A stretch of DNA of 64,000 nt, from the NCBI RefSeq assembly GCF_001909055.1, contig NZ_LVWI01000070.1:62001-126000 (forward strand). Reading direction: 5' to 3'. Of this stretch, positions 26,580 through 34,547 are shown piece by piece (the first letter of the stretch is position 1; every line of letters starts with the position of its first letter). Below the pieces are notes generated by a model. That model saw nothing but the letters and a program-made list of their open reading frames with translations, searched no databases and was not told the DNA's origin. The translations under genes were made by a program, and so were the position numbers. Origin of the DNA: Paenibacillus helianthi. GTDB taxonomy: Bacteria; Bacillota; Bacilli; Paenibacillales; Paenibacillaceae.

Positions 26580-27662
26580 ATGTTCGTACATAAAGCGTAT
26601 AAGTACCGGATTTATCCTAACCCCGAGCAACAACAATATCTAGCTAAGGTGTTCGGATGTGTCCGGTTTATCTACAACAAAATGCTTGCGGATAAGATCG
26701 AACACTATCAACAAACGGAGAAAATGCTCCATAATACACCTGCCAGGTACAAGAAAGCATTCCCGTGGCTGAAAGAAGTGGACAGCCTTGCATTAGCAAA
26801 CGTTCAGCTCCACCTGGAGAAAGCCTATACGCATTTTTTTCGGGATAAGAACGTGGGTTTCCCTAAATTCAAAAGCAAGAAGACGAACAACCATAGCTTC
26901 ACAACGAACAATCAAAACGGAACGATAGCCATTGAAGAGGGAACGATTAAAATTCCGAAACTAAAGACAAGAATCCGAATCAAGGTCCATCGTCCATTCA
27001 CCGGGCGAATCAAATCCTGCACCCTATCCAAAACACCATCAGGAAAATATTTTGCTTCCGTACTGGTGGAAACAGAACGAATCCCTCTGCTGAAAACAGA
27101 AAAGAAAATTGGGGTGGATCTGAGACTAAAAAACTTCGCGATAACTTCGGATGGTGAAGTGATCGTAAATCCGAAACATCTACGTCATTCGGAACAACGA
27201 TTAGCCAAGCTGCAAAAGGACTTGTCGAGAAAGAAAAAAGGGAGCAATAACAGAAATAAGGCAAGGCTGAAGGTTGCCAAGCTTCATGAAAAAATAGCGA
27301 ATCAACGTAAAGACTTCTTGCACAAAACGTCCACCCAAATGATACGCGATAACCAAGTGATCATGATGGAAGACCTGCGTGTAAAGAACATGATGCAGAA
27401 TCACAAATTAGCGAAAGCCATCTCCGAAGTATCGTGGAGCCTGTTCAGAGAAATGCTGACCTACAAATCAGAATGGTACGGTAGAGAATTGATGATTGCG
27501 CCTAAACACTTCGCAAGTAGTCAATGTTGTTCCTGCTGTGGCTACAAAAATGCAGAAGTGAAAAACCTTGCAGTACGAGAATGGACTTGTCCTGAATGTA
27601 GTGTACAACATGACAGAGATGTAAACGCAGCTAAAAACTTACTACAATTAGCCATATCATAG
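26580..27662 (+). CDS. tnpB: TnpB RNA-guided endonuclease (OrfB family)
   Basis: At 360 residues this has the usual compact TnpB size. The N-terminal HTH_OrfB region begins AYKYRIYPNPEQQQYLAKVFGCVRFIYN. The RuvC catalytic triad is intact: D180 (GVDLRLKNFAITSDGE), E264 (VIMMEDLRVKNM) and D347 (DRDVNAAKNLL). The zinc finger is intact (CCSCCGY ... WTCPEC). TnpB proteins use an omega-RNA from the element's right end to cut DNA next to a transposon-associated motif, so the excised donor site is restored. The ATG at 26580 is 9 bases after GGAAAGGAG, better than a TTG at 26571. All motifs are intact, so it looks active. Confidence 0.92.
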   Translation: MFVHKAYKYRIYPNPEQQQYLAKVFGCVRFIYNKMLADKIEHYQQTEKMLHNTPARYKKAFPWLKEVDSLALANVQLHLEKAYTHFFRDKNVGFPKFKSKKTNNHSFTTNNQNGTIAIEEGTIKIPKLKTRIRIKVHRPFTGRIKSCTLSKTPSGKYFASVLVETERIPLLKTEKKIGVDLRLKNFAITSDGEVIVNPKHLRHSEQRLAKLQKDLSRKKKGSNNRNKARLKVAKLHEKIANQRKDFLHKTSTQMIRDNQVIMMEDLRVKNMMQNHKLAKAISEVSWSLFREMLTYKSEWYGRELMIAPKHFASSQCCSCCGYKNAEVKNLAVREWTCPECSVQHDRDVNAAKNLLQLAIS

Positions 27663-27764
27663 GGCAACGATTGGGCTAGGAACTAGCCTATAAGCTTGGG
27701 TAAACTTGGAGCAGTAGCTCTATTGACCAAGAAGCACCCACCTCTTAGGTGGTGTGTAGTTCAC
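27600..27764 (+). ncRNA. Putative omega-RNA (right-end-derived guide RNA scaffold)
   Basis: Downstream of and overlapping the tnpB 3' end, three hairpins occur in a row. These are GGCTAG-GAA-CTAGCC (27674-27688), GAGC-AGTA-GCTC (27709-27720), and the right-end hairpin CAC-CCACCT-CTT-AGGTGG-T-GTG (27735-27756). TnpB systems use this region as the scaffold. The guide would be the flanking bases after 27764 (TAGGGCTGTCTGATTC...). The 5' boundary is a guess, because these RNAs are processed from the tnpB transcript. Confidence 0.55.
27735..27756 (+). repeat. Right-end subterminal hairpin of the TnpB element
   Basis: CAC-CCACCT-CTT-AGGTGG-T-GTG has the same 3 bp / bulged T / 6 bp / 3-base-loop plan as the left end. 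Confidence 0.75.
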
Positions 27765-27826
27765 TAGGGCTGTCTGATTCTGTATAGAATAAGGATAACA
27801 AATCTACCCTGAAAGGTGAAATTGAA

Positions 27827-28432
27827 ATGGATCGTAAGCAGTCCGGCTCTGAAATGGAACGCTTGTTCATCGCGGTGAATCTTCCCTCCCTACTATGTAA
27901 GAGCCTGGGAAAAGAGTGCAGCTCCTTGTCTGCCACGCTGAATTTTGCCAAATGGACACATTCTGAGGATTATCACATTACCCTGCAATTTCTCGGGGAT
28001 ACACCCAAGCCGTTGATTCCTGATCTTCTTGAGGCCTTGAAGGAGGTATCCTCCACTTGTAAGCCATTTCAACTGCACCTCACAGAATGGGGGGCTTTTG
28101 GGCGCCTGGAAGCGCCAAAAGTGCTCTGGGCGGGGGTTTCCGGAGAGATGGATAAACTGGCGGATCTCCAGAAGCGTGTGATTTCCGCTACCCGTCCTCT
28201 TGGTTTCATACCCGAAGCAAGAGAATTTAAACCACATCTTACATTGGCCCGCAAATACCGCGATACCCTCCCGTTCAGCCTCGAGAGGCTTTCTGATTTA
28301 CGTGCCCAACTGCCCGATGTTGAGGAAGATATTGGAACAGCGGGCTGGACGGTGGATGGTTTTTTGGTGTATGCTACCAGGATGCATGCCATTCCTATGT
28401 ATGAAATGATCGAAAAATTACCGTTTTTCTGA
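27827..28432 (+). CDS. thpR: RNA 2',3'-cyclic phosphodiesterase (ThpR/LigT)
   Basis: This 201-residue 2H-phosphoesterase has the two catalytic HxTx motifs: DYHITLQFLG near residue 46 and FKPHLTLARKY near residue 136. It hydrolyses 2',3'-cyclic phosphate RNA ends and can show 2'-5' RNA ligase activity. GAAAGGTGA precedes the ATG. Only 62 bases separate it from the right end of the TnpB element. A -35-like TTCACT at 27760-27765, made by the element end, lies 17 bases before TATAGA at 27783. The gene may therefore be read from a hybrid promoter. Confidence 0.88.
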   Translation: MDRKQSGSEMERLFIAVNLPSLLCKSLGKECSSLSATLNFAKWTHSEDYHITLQFLGDTPKPLIPDLLEALKEVSSTCKPFQLHLTEWGAFGRLEAPKVLWAGVSGEMDKLADLQKRVISATRPLGFIPEAREFKPHLTLARKYRDTLPFSLERLSDLRAQLPDVEEDIGTAGWTVDGFLVYATRMHAIPMYEMIEKLPFF

Positions 28433-28515
28433 TATAAAATCGATAAGAAAGTTTTCAAAGCTTCCATTTTCGGTTACATACAATAGGAATGTGCCGTAAA
28501 TTTAGGAGGTAAAAA

Positions 28516-29409
28516 ATGGCAATCTTTAAACAAAACCGCTGTATTGCGCTGCTTGTTGGCGTTATTCTGGTGTGTTTCTCTGCGATAAGCCTGCTTGGTT
28601 CTGAAGGAACCGCAAAGGGCAAAAATACAGTACAAATGAATCATTTGAACTCGAAGGGACAAGCTTCGGCGTTGACCCTGTCCAGTGAAGCCTCAACTAG
28701 CTTGGTGAGGACAAAGAATACCCCGAAACCCATGCTCTACACCACAGCCGCCAATCTGTTCCATACCCAGAGGATCAGGCAGACCTTGGAATGGATCAGT
28801 CCAGATATACTGAAGCCGAAAGGTACAGCAGTAAGGACTGGGATTCTCCGGCAAAAGGCAGCTGTGGTGAAGTCAACTCCGCCCATGGTGCAGCAAGTGG
28901 CCAAGACGGCGGTGGCTAAGGGGAGCCAGACCGTAATTACCCAAAAGACGGCAATTCAGCAACATCCCCCCACTCAATTGTTCTTCTCTCGGACAAAGCT
29001 ATTAAGCCAGGAGCAGCGAGGTCAAGCGACCTGGAGCTACGCGGTGTCCGAAGAAGACCTGCTACTGCTGCAAAAAATCGTCATGGCAGAAGCAGAAGGC
29101 GAACCGTACCAGGGCAAGGTGGCAGTCGCCAACGTTGTTCTGAACAGGCTGCGGTCAGCCAATTTTCCCGACACCATACATGATGTAATCTATCAGAAAA
29201 GCCAGTTCAGTCCTGTGGGCAACGGGCGTCTTAAGCGCGTGAAGCCCAACGGGGACAGTATTAAAGCTGTTACCGCCGCACTCTCCGGAACCAAGGCAGT
29301 GACTGACGATACGTATTTCTTCCTGTCTCTTAAGCTTGCCCAAGATCTGACGGTGCATCATTCCAGGCAGTACGCCAAAAAGATCGGCAATCATACTTTT
29401 TATAAATAA
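28516..29409 (+). CDS. Cell wall hydrolase of the SleB/CwlJ family
   Basis: This 297-residue exported protein has an N-terminal membrane/signal segment (IALLVGVILVCFSAISLLG) and a low-complexity linker to about residue 175. A Hydrolase_2 catalytic domain follows: DLLLLQKIVMAEAEGEPYQGKVAVANVVLNR, with the catalytic Glu, then the typical QFSPVGNGR and late ALSGTKAVTDDTYFFL. Family members cut spore cortex or vegetative peptidoglycan. It lacks the N-terminal peptidoglycan-binding domain of SleB. TAGGAGG precedes the ATG. CATACAAT at 28477 resembles the -10 element of sporulation sigma factors E/G, hinting at sporulation control, but no matching -35 is clear. Confidence 0.88.
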   Translation: MAIFKQNRCIALLVGVILVCFSAISLLGSEGTAKGKNTVQMNHLNSKGQASALTLSSEASTSLVRTKNTPKPMLYTTAANLFHTQRIRQTLEWISPDILKPKGTAVRTGILRQKAAVVKSTPPMVQQVAKTAVAKGSQTVITQKTAIQQHPPTQLFFSRTKLLSQEQRGQATWSYAVSEEDLLLLQKIVMAEAEGEPYQGKVAVANVVLNRLRSANFPDTIHDVIYQKSQFSPVGNGRLKRVKPNGDSIKAVTAALSGTKAVTDDTYFFLSLKLAQDLTVHHSRQYAKKIGNHTFYK

Positions 29410-29468
29410 ATGATAAAGCAGGTGTCCCGAAGTCCTGAAAATGGTATTGGGACATCTTTGCTTCATTA

Positions 29469-29515
29469 CAAGCAGAAACGGTACCGGGCTTTATGCCCGG
29501 TACCGTTTCTGCTTG
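29469..29515. repeat. Perfect 21-bp inverted repeat with 5-base loop between convergent genes
   Basis: The arms at 29469-29489 and 29495-29515 are exact reverse complements (they start CAAGCAGAAACGG and contain GGTACC) around the loop TTTAT. A weaker hairpin lies just before it (GGTGTCCC/GGGACATC, 29421-29457). No strong T run follows on either side, so it is not a textbook terminator, although its position between convergent genes suggests transcript end formation. Confidence 0.8.
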
Positions 29516-29548
29516 AGTCCTATCCTCTTCCATTGGCCATCGTCTTGC

Positions 29549-30745
29549 TTAAGGAGTAACGTACACGGCTTCTTCATTTCGTGCTGGAGCAGCAACCCGT
29601 GCCCCCCGGAGCTCCGCAGATGTTCCGGCTGCAGGTTTGCCCAGCATCTGCAGGACGGCGGCAGCGCAGTGGCTCGGTTGCTGGCGATCCGGGGCGAGCC
29701 GCCGTCTGCGCAGCTCTTCTAGGCCGGCATATTCACGCATCAGCAGTGAGAACCATTTGTCCACCACATCTGAATCGAGTTCCTCGGCAAGGCCCAATTC
29801 CACGAAGTATTGGCAGTTCTTTTCTTCCTGGCCGGGAATGGCGCTGTAAAAAAGCATCGGAATGCCTTTGGCCTGGCCTTCCGTACAGGTCATCCCTCCG
29901 GGCTTCGTAATCAGCAGATCGGAGGCGTCCATCAGCTTATTGATCTCGCTGCTGTATCCCAAAATTTTCACATTGGGATGGTTCAGCAGCGGATTGGCCC
30001 TCATTTTAGCTACAAGCCTGTCGTTGCTGCCCATACAAAACACCAGTTGGATATCATTCGTCCGGGCGGTGAGTGATTTCATGACTTCTTTTCCGAACAT
30101 GAGCCCCCAGCCGCCTCCCATAATCAGTACGGTAGGGATATCAGCAAGTCCCAGTTCCTTCCGCAACAGCTTTTTGTTCGATCTCTCCCAGAACTTAGGG
30201 TGTAAAGGCATGCCTGTGACGGTAACCTTGTCCGGCGAGACCCCCCGGCCGGTAAGTATCGACTTGACCCGGGAAGTGGACACCAGGTACCGGTTTGCTT
30301 CTTCATTGATCCAGCTTCCATGTGCATCATAATCCGTAATCAGTGTATACATTGGCACATCCAGCCCCTGCCGCTTCAAGCGGGAAATGACAGCAGCCGG
30401 AATGGGATGCGTACAAATAATCAGATCGGGCTTAAGCTGTTCGATGACCTGTGAGGCATGTGTATAAAAAATCCGGTGAAGCGCCAGCTTGGTCAACCGG
30501 TTCAGAGATTTATGATATTGGGTTTTGTACATCATGCCGACCAGCTTCGGCTGGCTGCTGACTGTTTTGCGGTAAGCTGAAAGAATCCAGGGAGCGACCG
30601 TTGGGTTGAGGAATTTGCCAAGCTCAATGACCCGGCACTGTACATCCGGGCTAAGACGCTTTATTCCTTCGGCCAGAGCATAGGCTGCCCCTGTATGGCC
30701 CGTACCGAAGCCTTCCGAAAACAGCAGTACTCTTTTCTTTCGCAT
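29549..30745 (-). CDS. MGDG-synthase/MurG-like glycosyltransferase (GT28 superfamily)
   Basis: This 398-residue protein opens with LLFSEGFGTGHTGAAYALAEGI, the glycine-rich acceptor loop of the MGDG_synth domain. Later come DLIICTHPIPAAV and TDYDAHGSWI. The C-terminal sugar-nucleotide half carries VLIMGGGWGLMFG and DLLITKPGGMTCTEGQAKGIPML. Enzymes of this group (for example B. subtilis UgtP) transfer glucose or galactose to diacylglycerol at the membrane. Here the lipid acceptor is an inference. AGGTGAAC precedes the ATG. The C-terminal 40 residues are Ala/Arg-rich and unlike the family core. Confidence 0.85.
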   Translation of the reverse strand: MRKKRVLLFSEGFGTGHTGAAYALAEGIKRLSPDVQCRVIELGKFLNPTVAPWILSAYRKTVSSQPKLVGMMYKTQYHKSLNRLTKLALHRIFYTHASQVIEQLKPDLIICTHPIPAAVISRLKRQGLDVPMYTLITDYDAHGSWINEEANRYLVSTSRVKSILTGRGVSPDKVTVTGMPLHPKFWERSNKKLLRKELGLADIPTVLIMGGGWGLMFGKEVMKSLTARTNDIQLVFCMGSNDRLVAKMRANPLLNHPNVKILGYSSEINKLMDASDLLITKPGGMTCTEGQAKGIPMLFYSAIPGQEEKNCQYFVELGLAEELDSDVVDKWFSLLMREYAGLEELRRRRLAPDRQQPSHCAAAVLQMLGKPAAGTSAELRGARVAAPARNEEAVYVTP

Positions 30746-30930
30746 AAGTTCACCTGCTACTTTCCTTCATAGGTAGGATTAATCTTCTCTTCTATTATAC
30801 TAGGGATATTGCTTCTTTTCTCACATTATACAAATAAGACGTAAATAGAAAGTTAAAACACTGCAAAAATAAAAAAAATAAAGATTTCACCCAAGTATTG
30901 CAAACAAAGAAGCAACGTGATAAAGTGGGT

Positions 30931-30946
30931 ATTGACCGATTGACCG
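30931..30946 (+). repeat. Direct repeat ATTGACCG x2 in the tetR/yhgE promoter region
   Basis: ATTGACCG is repeated back to back, about 65-80 bases before the TetR start. The second copy supplies TTGACC, a -35-like hexamer, 18 bases before TATCGT (30964). It may be a promoter with a repressor contact site; that is inferred. Confidence 0.35.
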
Positions 30947-31008
30947 AAATAGTAAAACAGTCATATCGTATGGCAGGCCTATTTCATGAAGAAAGGAAGT
31001 GCGCGCAG

Positions 31009-31584
31009 GTGGCTGTGGTAGATCGAAGGCAACAGGTGCTCCAGGCCGCAACCAAGTCTTTTTCATTATTCGGCTACAAGGCGACAACAATGGATCAGGT
31101 CGCGAAGATCGCAAATGTCGGCAAAGGAACCATCTACACCTTTTTTACGAACAAGGAACAGTTATTTGATGAGATACTGCGTGAAGTGATGATGGATATG
31201 AAGGTCATCGCCGAACGGGAGATCAGACGGGAACGGTCATTTTTTGAAAATCTGCACCGTGTTCTCGATGCTCTGCTCGAATTTCGCAGTGAACATGAGC
31301 TGTTTATCAAGTTGTCCCAGGAAAGCCGTGATTTCGGCACCCCCCAGGCCAACGAAGGTCTCGACAAGCTTGAGAATGTCGTTCTCGAATATTTGCAGCG
31401 GGAAGTAGAGCATGCGATGGATCAAGGGGAAGTGAAGCCTTGTGACCCCAAGATTGTATCGCTGGTAATGTTCAGACTGTATATTGTGCTTACGGCCGAA
31501 CTGAACAGGGTGCATGAGCCTTTGACCAAGGAGCAGATTAAAAATTATTTTCATCTCTTTTTGGCAGAAGGGTTGGCAGAGTAG
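31009..31584 (+). CDS. TetR/AcrR family transcriptional regulator (YhgD type)
   Basis: The protein is 191 residues from the GTG at 31009. The N-terminal HTH is VLQAATKSFSLFGYKATTMDQVAKIANVGKGTIYTFFTNKEQLF, a textbook TetR recognition helix followed by YxxFxxKexL. The rest is the helical ligand domain. The open frame continues upstream to 30898, but the GTG at 31009 has GAAAGGAAG at correct spacing and gives the normal TetR N-terminus. It is followed by the YhgE/Pip gene, as B. subtilis yhgD precedes yhgE. Repression of that neighbour is therefore the likely role. Confidence 0.85.
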   Translation: MAVVDRRQQVLQAATKSFSLFGYKATTMDQVAKIANVGKGTIYTFFTNKEQLFDEILREVMMDMKVIAEREIRRERSFFENLHRVLDALLEFRSEHELFIKLSQESRDFGTPQANEGLDKLENVVLEYLQREVEHAMDQGEVKPCDPKIVSLVMFRLYIVLTAELNRVHEPLTKEQIKNYFHLFLAEGLAE

Positions 31585-31761
31585 CTTCATACATGAGAAT
31601 GGACAGTCTCAGACGACTCCGGTAGGAGTTTTTATTTGCCCTTGAGTGACCGAATGGGGAAATCAGTCATCTAGTGTTACTGCAAGTTTTCAAGAGATTC
31701 ACCTTTTTTAGATAGTAATAGGATTTTAAAGAGAGCATATGATCAGAAGGAGAGAACCAGA

Positions 31762-34116
31762 ATGAAATCTTTATCCGTATTTGCCAAGGACCTGGGCGCA
31801 GTGTTCAAGAATCCCAAGGTGCTGATTCCCATGTTTGTCGTCCTGTTCATTCCGGTACTATACAGCGGATTGTTCCTCAAGGCATTCTGGGACCCGTACG
31901 GCAAAATGAATGAGCTGCCCGTCGCTGTTGTCAATGAAGATAAAGGTGCCGACTATGAGGGAACGAAGCTTACTGCCGGGAATGACCTGGTAGAGGAGCT
32001 CAAGAAAACAGACGGGTTCAAATGGAACTTTGTCACCCGGGCGCAGGCGGACGCCGGCATGAAAGACGAAACCTACTATATGACTATCGTCGTTCCGGAA
32101 GATTTCTCCGCGAATGCGACTACATTGCTGGATGATAGTCCAAAGCAGGCCAAAATTATCTACGAGCCAAACGAAGGCTATAATTTCTTGGCAGGTCAAA
32201 TCGGCGGCACAGCCGTGAAAGATATCAAGACAAAAGTATCTGCTAAAATTACGGAAGCTTATACGACCTCTGTTTTTGATAAAATCACAGACATCGCCAG
32301 CGGTCTTGGTGAAGCGGGAGACGGCGCCACCAAGATTGCCGACGGCGCGACCAAGCTGGACGACGGTGCGCTCAAGCTGAAGGATAACCTGCTTGTGCTG
32401 ACCGAAGGTACGGGTAAACTCTTGGATGGAGCAGCACCTCTTACAAAGGGTGTGGCAGATCTGAATACCGGAGCTGCTGCACTGCAGACCGGTAGCAGTA
32501 CACTTGCAGGCGGACTTCAGCAGTTGTCTGCAGCCCATAAACAGCTGCAGGATGGTGTAGCACAGACAGCGGACGGCAGCAAACAGCTCAATGCCGGATT
32601 GCAGAAAGCGTCTGCCGGAGCAGCTGCATTGCAAGCTGGTACAAAATCGGCTGTAGACGGAACCACTCAGCTGCAAGCCGGTACAAAGTCTGTTGTGGAT
32701 GGAAGCGCGAAGCTGGAAGCGGGCCTGACTTCTTCCGTAGACGGCAGTGCGAAGCTGGAAGAAGGACTTAAAGCTTCGAAGGACGGCAGCGCGAAGGTAA
32801 GCGCGGGAGCCAAAGCGGTCGCTGATGGCCTGTCGCAACTGGCCAAATCGAATCCGCAGCTGGCGGCAAGCCCCGATGTGCAGAAGCTGCTCGCAGCCAG
32901 CACCGCAGTCGCTCAAGGCACCGCACAGCTGGATCAGAGCCAGCAACAGCTCCTTGATGGCGCAACTGCGCTGCACAGCGGCCAGGAGCAGCTGGTGCAG
33001 GGAGCGAACCAGCTGCATACCGGTTCGCAGCAGTTGGATGCCGGAGTGACCCAGCTGCATGACGGGGCACAGCAGCTGAATGCCGGCAGCACACAGCTGC
33101 TGGACGGACAGAAGCAGCTCCTGGCTGGAGCCGGAGCGCTTGAAACCGGCGGCACCAAGCTTGCCGCAGGCATGAAGCAGTTCGGTGCGAAGCTGAACGA
33201 AGCAGCAGCAGGCGGTGCGAAGCTTGCTAACGGCGGCAAAGCGCTGGAAGCCGGAACGGCTAAACTGCTCGATGGAGCCGGTCAGCTTAGCAGCGGCCTA
33301 AGCTCAGTAGCAGACGGCTCGAAGAAGCTAAGCGATGGAGCCGGACAGCTTAAGAACGGACTGGATGACCTGAAGGCCGGCTCCGGTGAGCTGGCAGTGA
33401 AGCTCGGTGATGCCGCTTCTCAGACCAGCACCGTGAAGAAGACCGATGCACTTGTATCGATGTTCGCCCAGCCGGTAGAGATTGAAGAGAAAGAATTTAC
33501 TACAGTACAAAACTATGGTACAGGGTTTGCACCGTACTTCCTGTCGCTTGGTTTGTTCGTAGGCGCACTCATCTGCACCATTGTAATTCCAATGCGTGAT
33601 TCCGAGGTGATTGGTGCCAGCCGGTTCAACCGTTTCATCAGCCGCACCCTTACTTTCTCAATGATGAGCGTGTTCCAGTCCCTGATGGCAATCCTTATTG
33701 TTCTCTACGGACTTGGCCTGGATGTACAGAATGTACCGTTGTTCTATGCCTTTACCTTCATTACCAGTATCGCCTTCATGTGGATGATTCAAGCTATTGT
33801 TACCTGGATGGATCAACCAGGACGGTTCGTGGTTATCGTTCTGCTGATATTCCAATTGACAACAAGTGCAGGAACCTTCCCGCTTGAGCTGATTCCGGAC
33901 TGGATGAAATTCTTCAACCCGTTGTTGCCTATGACTTATAGTGTAAGAGGGTTCAAGGCAGTAATTTCCACCGGTAATTTTGGTACTATGTGGAGCGATG
34001 CCGGAATGCTGGCCGTTTACGGAGTAGTATTCCTGGTTTGCACCTTCACTTACTTCATGACCCGTGACCGTGATAGTGAAATGGCTGTGCAGAAAGAACA
34101 AGCATTAAGCTTGTAA
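31762..34116 (+). CDS. yhgE: YhgE/Pip family membrane protein
   Basis: The 784-residue protein starts with a membrane segment near residues 17-35 (VLIPMFVVLFIPVLYSGLFL). The first extracytoplasmic domain carries the Pip motif LPVAVVNEDKGADYEG. From about residue 185 to 560 there is a long run of degenerate 7- and 11-residue repeats (DGATKLDDGALKL, GTKSVVDGSAKLEAGL and similar), predicted to form a coiled-coil rod. Five or six membrane segments of the ABC-2 type end the protein. Relatives include phage-infection protein Pip and type VII secretion-like proteins. Its function here is unknown. AGAAGGAGAG precedes the ATG, and a terminator follows at 34146. Confidence 0.9.
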   Translation: MKSLSVFAKDLGAVFKNPKVLIPMFVVLFIPVLYSGLFLKAFWDPYGKMNELPVAVVNEDKGADYEGTKLTAGNDLVEELKKTDGFKWNFVTRAQADAGMKDETYYMTIVVPEDFSANATTLLDDSPKQAKIIYEPNEGYNFLAGQIGGTAVKDIKTKVSAKITEAYTTSVFDKITDIASGLGEAGDGATKIADGATKLDDGALKLKDNLLVLTEGTGKLLDGAAPLTKGVADLNTGAAALQTGSSTLAGGLQQLSAAHKQLQDGVAQTADGSKQLNAGLQKASAGAAALQAGTKSAVDGTTQLQAGTKSVVDGSAKLEAGLTSSVDGSAKLEEGLKASKDGSAKVSAGAKAVADGLSQLAKSNPQLAASPDVQKLLAASTAVAQGTAQLDQSQQQLLDGATALHSGQEQLVQGANQLHTGSQQLDAGVTQLHDGAQQLNAGSTQLLDGQKQLLAGAGALETGGTKLAAGMKQFGAKLNEAAAGGAKLANGGKALEAGTAKLLDGAGQLSSGLSSVADGSKKLSDGAGQLKNGLDDLKAGSGELAVKLGDAASQTSTVKKTDALVSMFAQPVEIEEKEFTTVQNYGTGFAPYFLSLGLFVGALICTIVIPMRDSEVIGASRFNRFISRTLTFSMMSVFQSLMAILIVLYGLGLDVQNVPLFYAFTFITSIAFMWMIQAIVTWMDQPGRFVVIVLLIFQLTTSAGTFPLELIPDWMKFFNPLLPMTYSVRGFKAVISTGNFGTMWSDAGMLAVYGVVFLVCTFTYFMTRDRDSEMAVQKEQALSL

Positions 34117-34145
34117 TTGAAAAATAATTCATTGAGTAAACACAC

Positions 34146-34181
34146 AAAGGACGCTCCTTGCCGGGGCGTTCTTTGTTTTTT
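34146..34181 (+). terminator. Rho-independent terminator after yhgE
   Basis: AAAGGACGCTCC pairs with GGGGCGTTCTTT (G-U pairs allowed), followed by GTTTTTT. Confidence 0.75.
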
Positions 34182-34547
34182 CCTAAACAAAGAATTTATA
34201 GGTTTCACGCAAAGGGCGGCGAAGCTGTTTCTACTTATTTCAGGAATGAAAAACAGTCCAAAAAATACCATGATTGTGTCAGGAAAATGGATGAAACGCT
34301 TTCATTGAATAAGAGCTTATTCGTTATTCATGCATATTTATGCATAACAAAGATTTTTTACGCTTCAATTCACTAAAGCTGTGACGCAAAAGCAATTGTT
34401 AATCAAGCTCATAAAAAAGTTTAAATTGCGCTCATGTCAGGTCGATGATAAAATAATATAACCAATCTGTCTTGAATATTTATTAAGAATTCCCACTGAA
34501 AATTTTTCCTGAAATCCGTCTACTTTATAATAGAAAGGTTGCATACA
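34182..34547 (+). promoter_or_regulatory. Upstream region of gltB with a weak candidate promoter
   Basis: These 366 bases hold no supported gene. A possible sigma-A promoter is TTGCGC (34426-34431), 17 bases, TAAAAT (34449-34454), giving a leader of about 85 bases. The -35 matches consensus at only three positions. No glutamine or other riboswitch is recognised. Confidence 0.3.

Larger units (their letters stand above)
26455..27764 (+). mobile_element. IS200/IS605-superfamily element carrying tnpB only (IS1341-like)
   Basis: The element is bounded by two imperfect palindromes of the same design (26455-26476 and 27735-27756) and carries one gene, tnpB. No tnpA (Y1 transposase) is present, so it could move only with TnpA supplied in trans, or is stranded. 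Exact ends are not proven: the right end is placed after GTAGTTCAC at 27764 by analogy with family members, and the left end at or a few bases before the first hairpin. No target duplication is expected for this superfamily. Confidence 0.75.

Noticed and set aside
31858..33060. 400-codon open frame antisense to the yhgE repeats
   Set aside because: Arises from the repetitive coding sequence of yhgE on the other strand; no start signal and low-complexity content.
32300..33440. Repeats in yhgE as a possible CRISPR-like or minisatellite array
   Set aside because: The repeats are degenerate, in frame and coding for a coiled-coil rod; spacing and sequence vary.
34291..34305. cre-like catabolite site ATGAAACGCTTTCAT upstream of gltB
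   Set aside because: It is one base short of the 14-base cre consensus (TGWAANCGNTNWCA), so the half sites are out of phase.
34526..34531. TATAAT as the gltB -10
   Set aside because: Transcription would begin inside the ribosome binding site, about 10 bases before the ATG.
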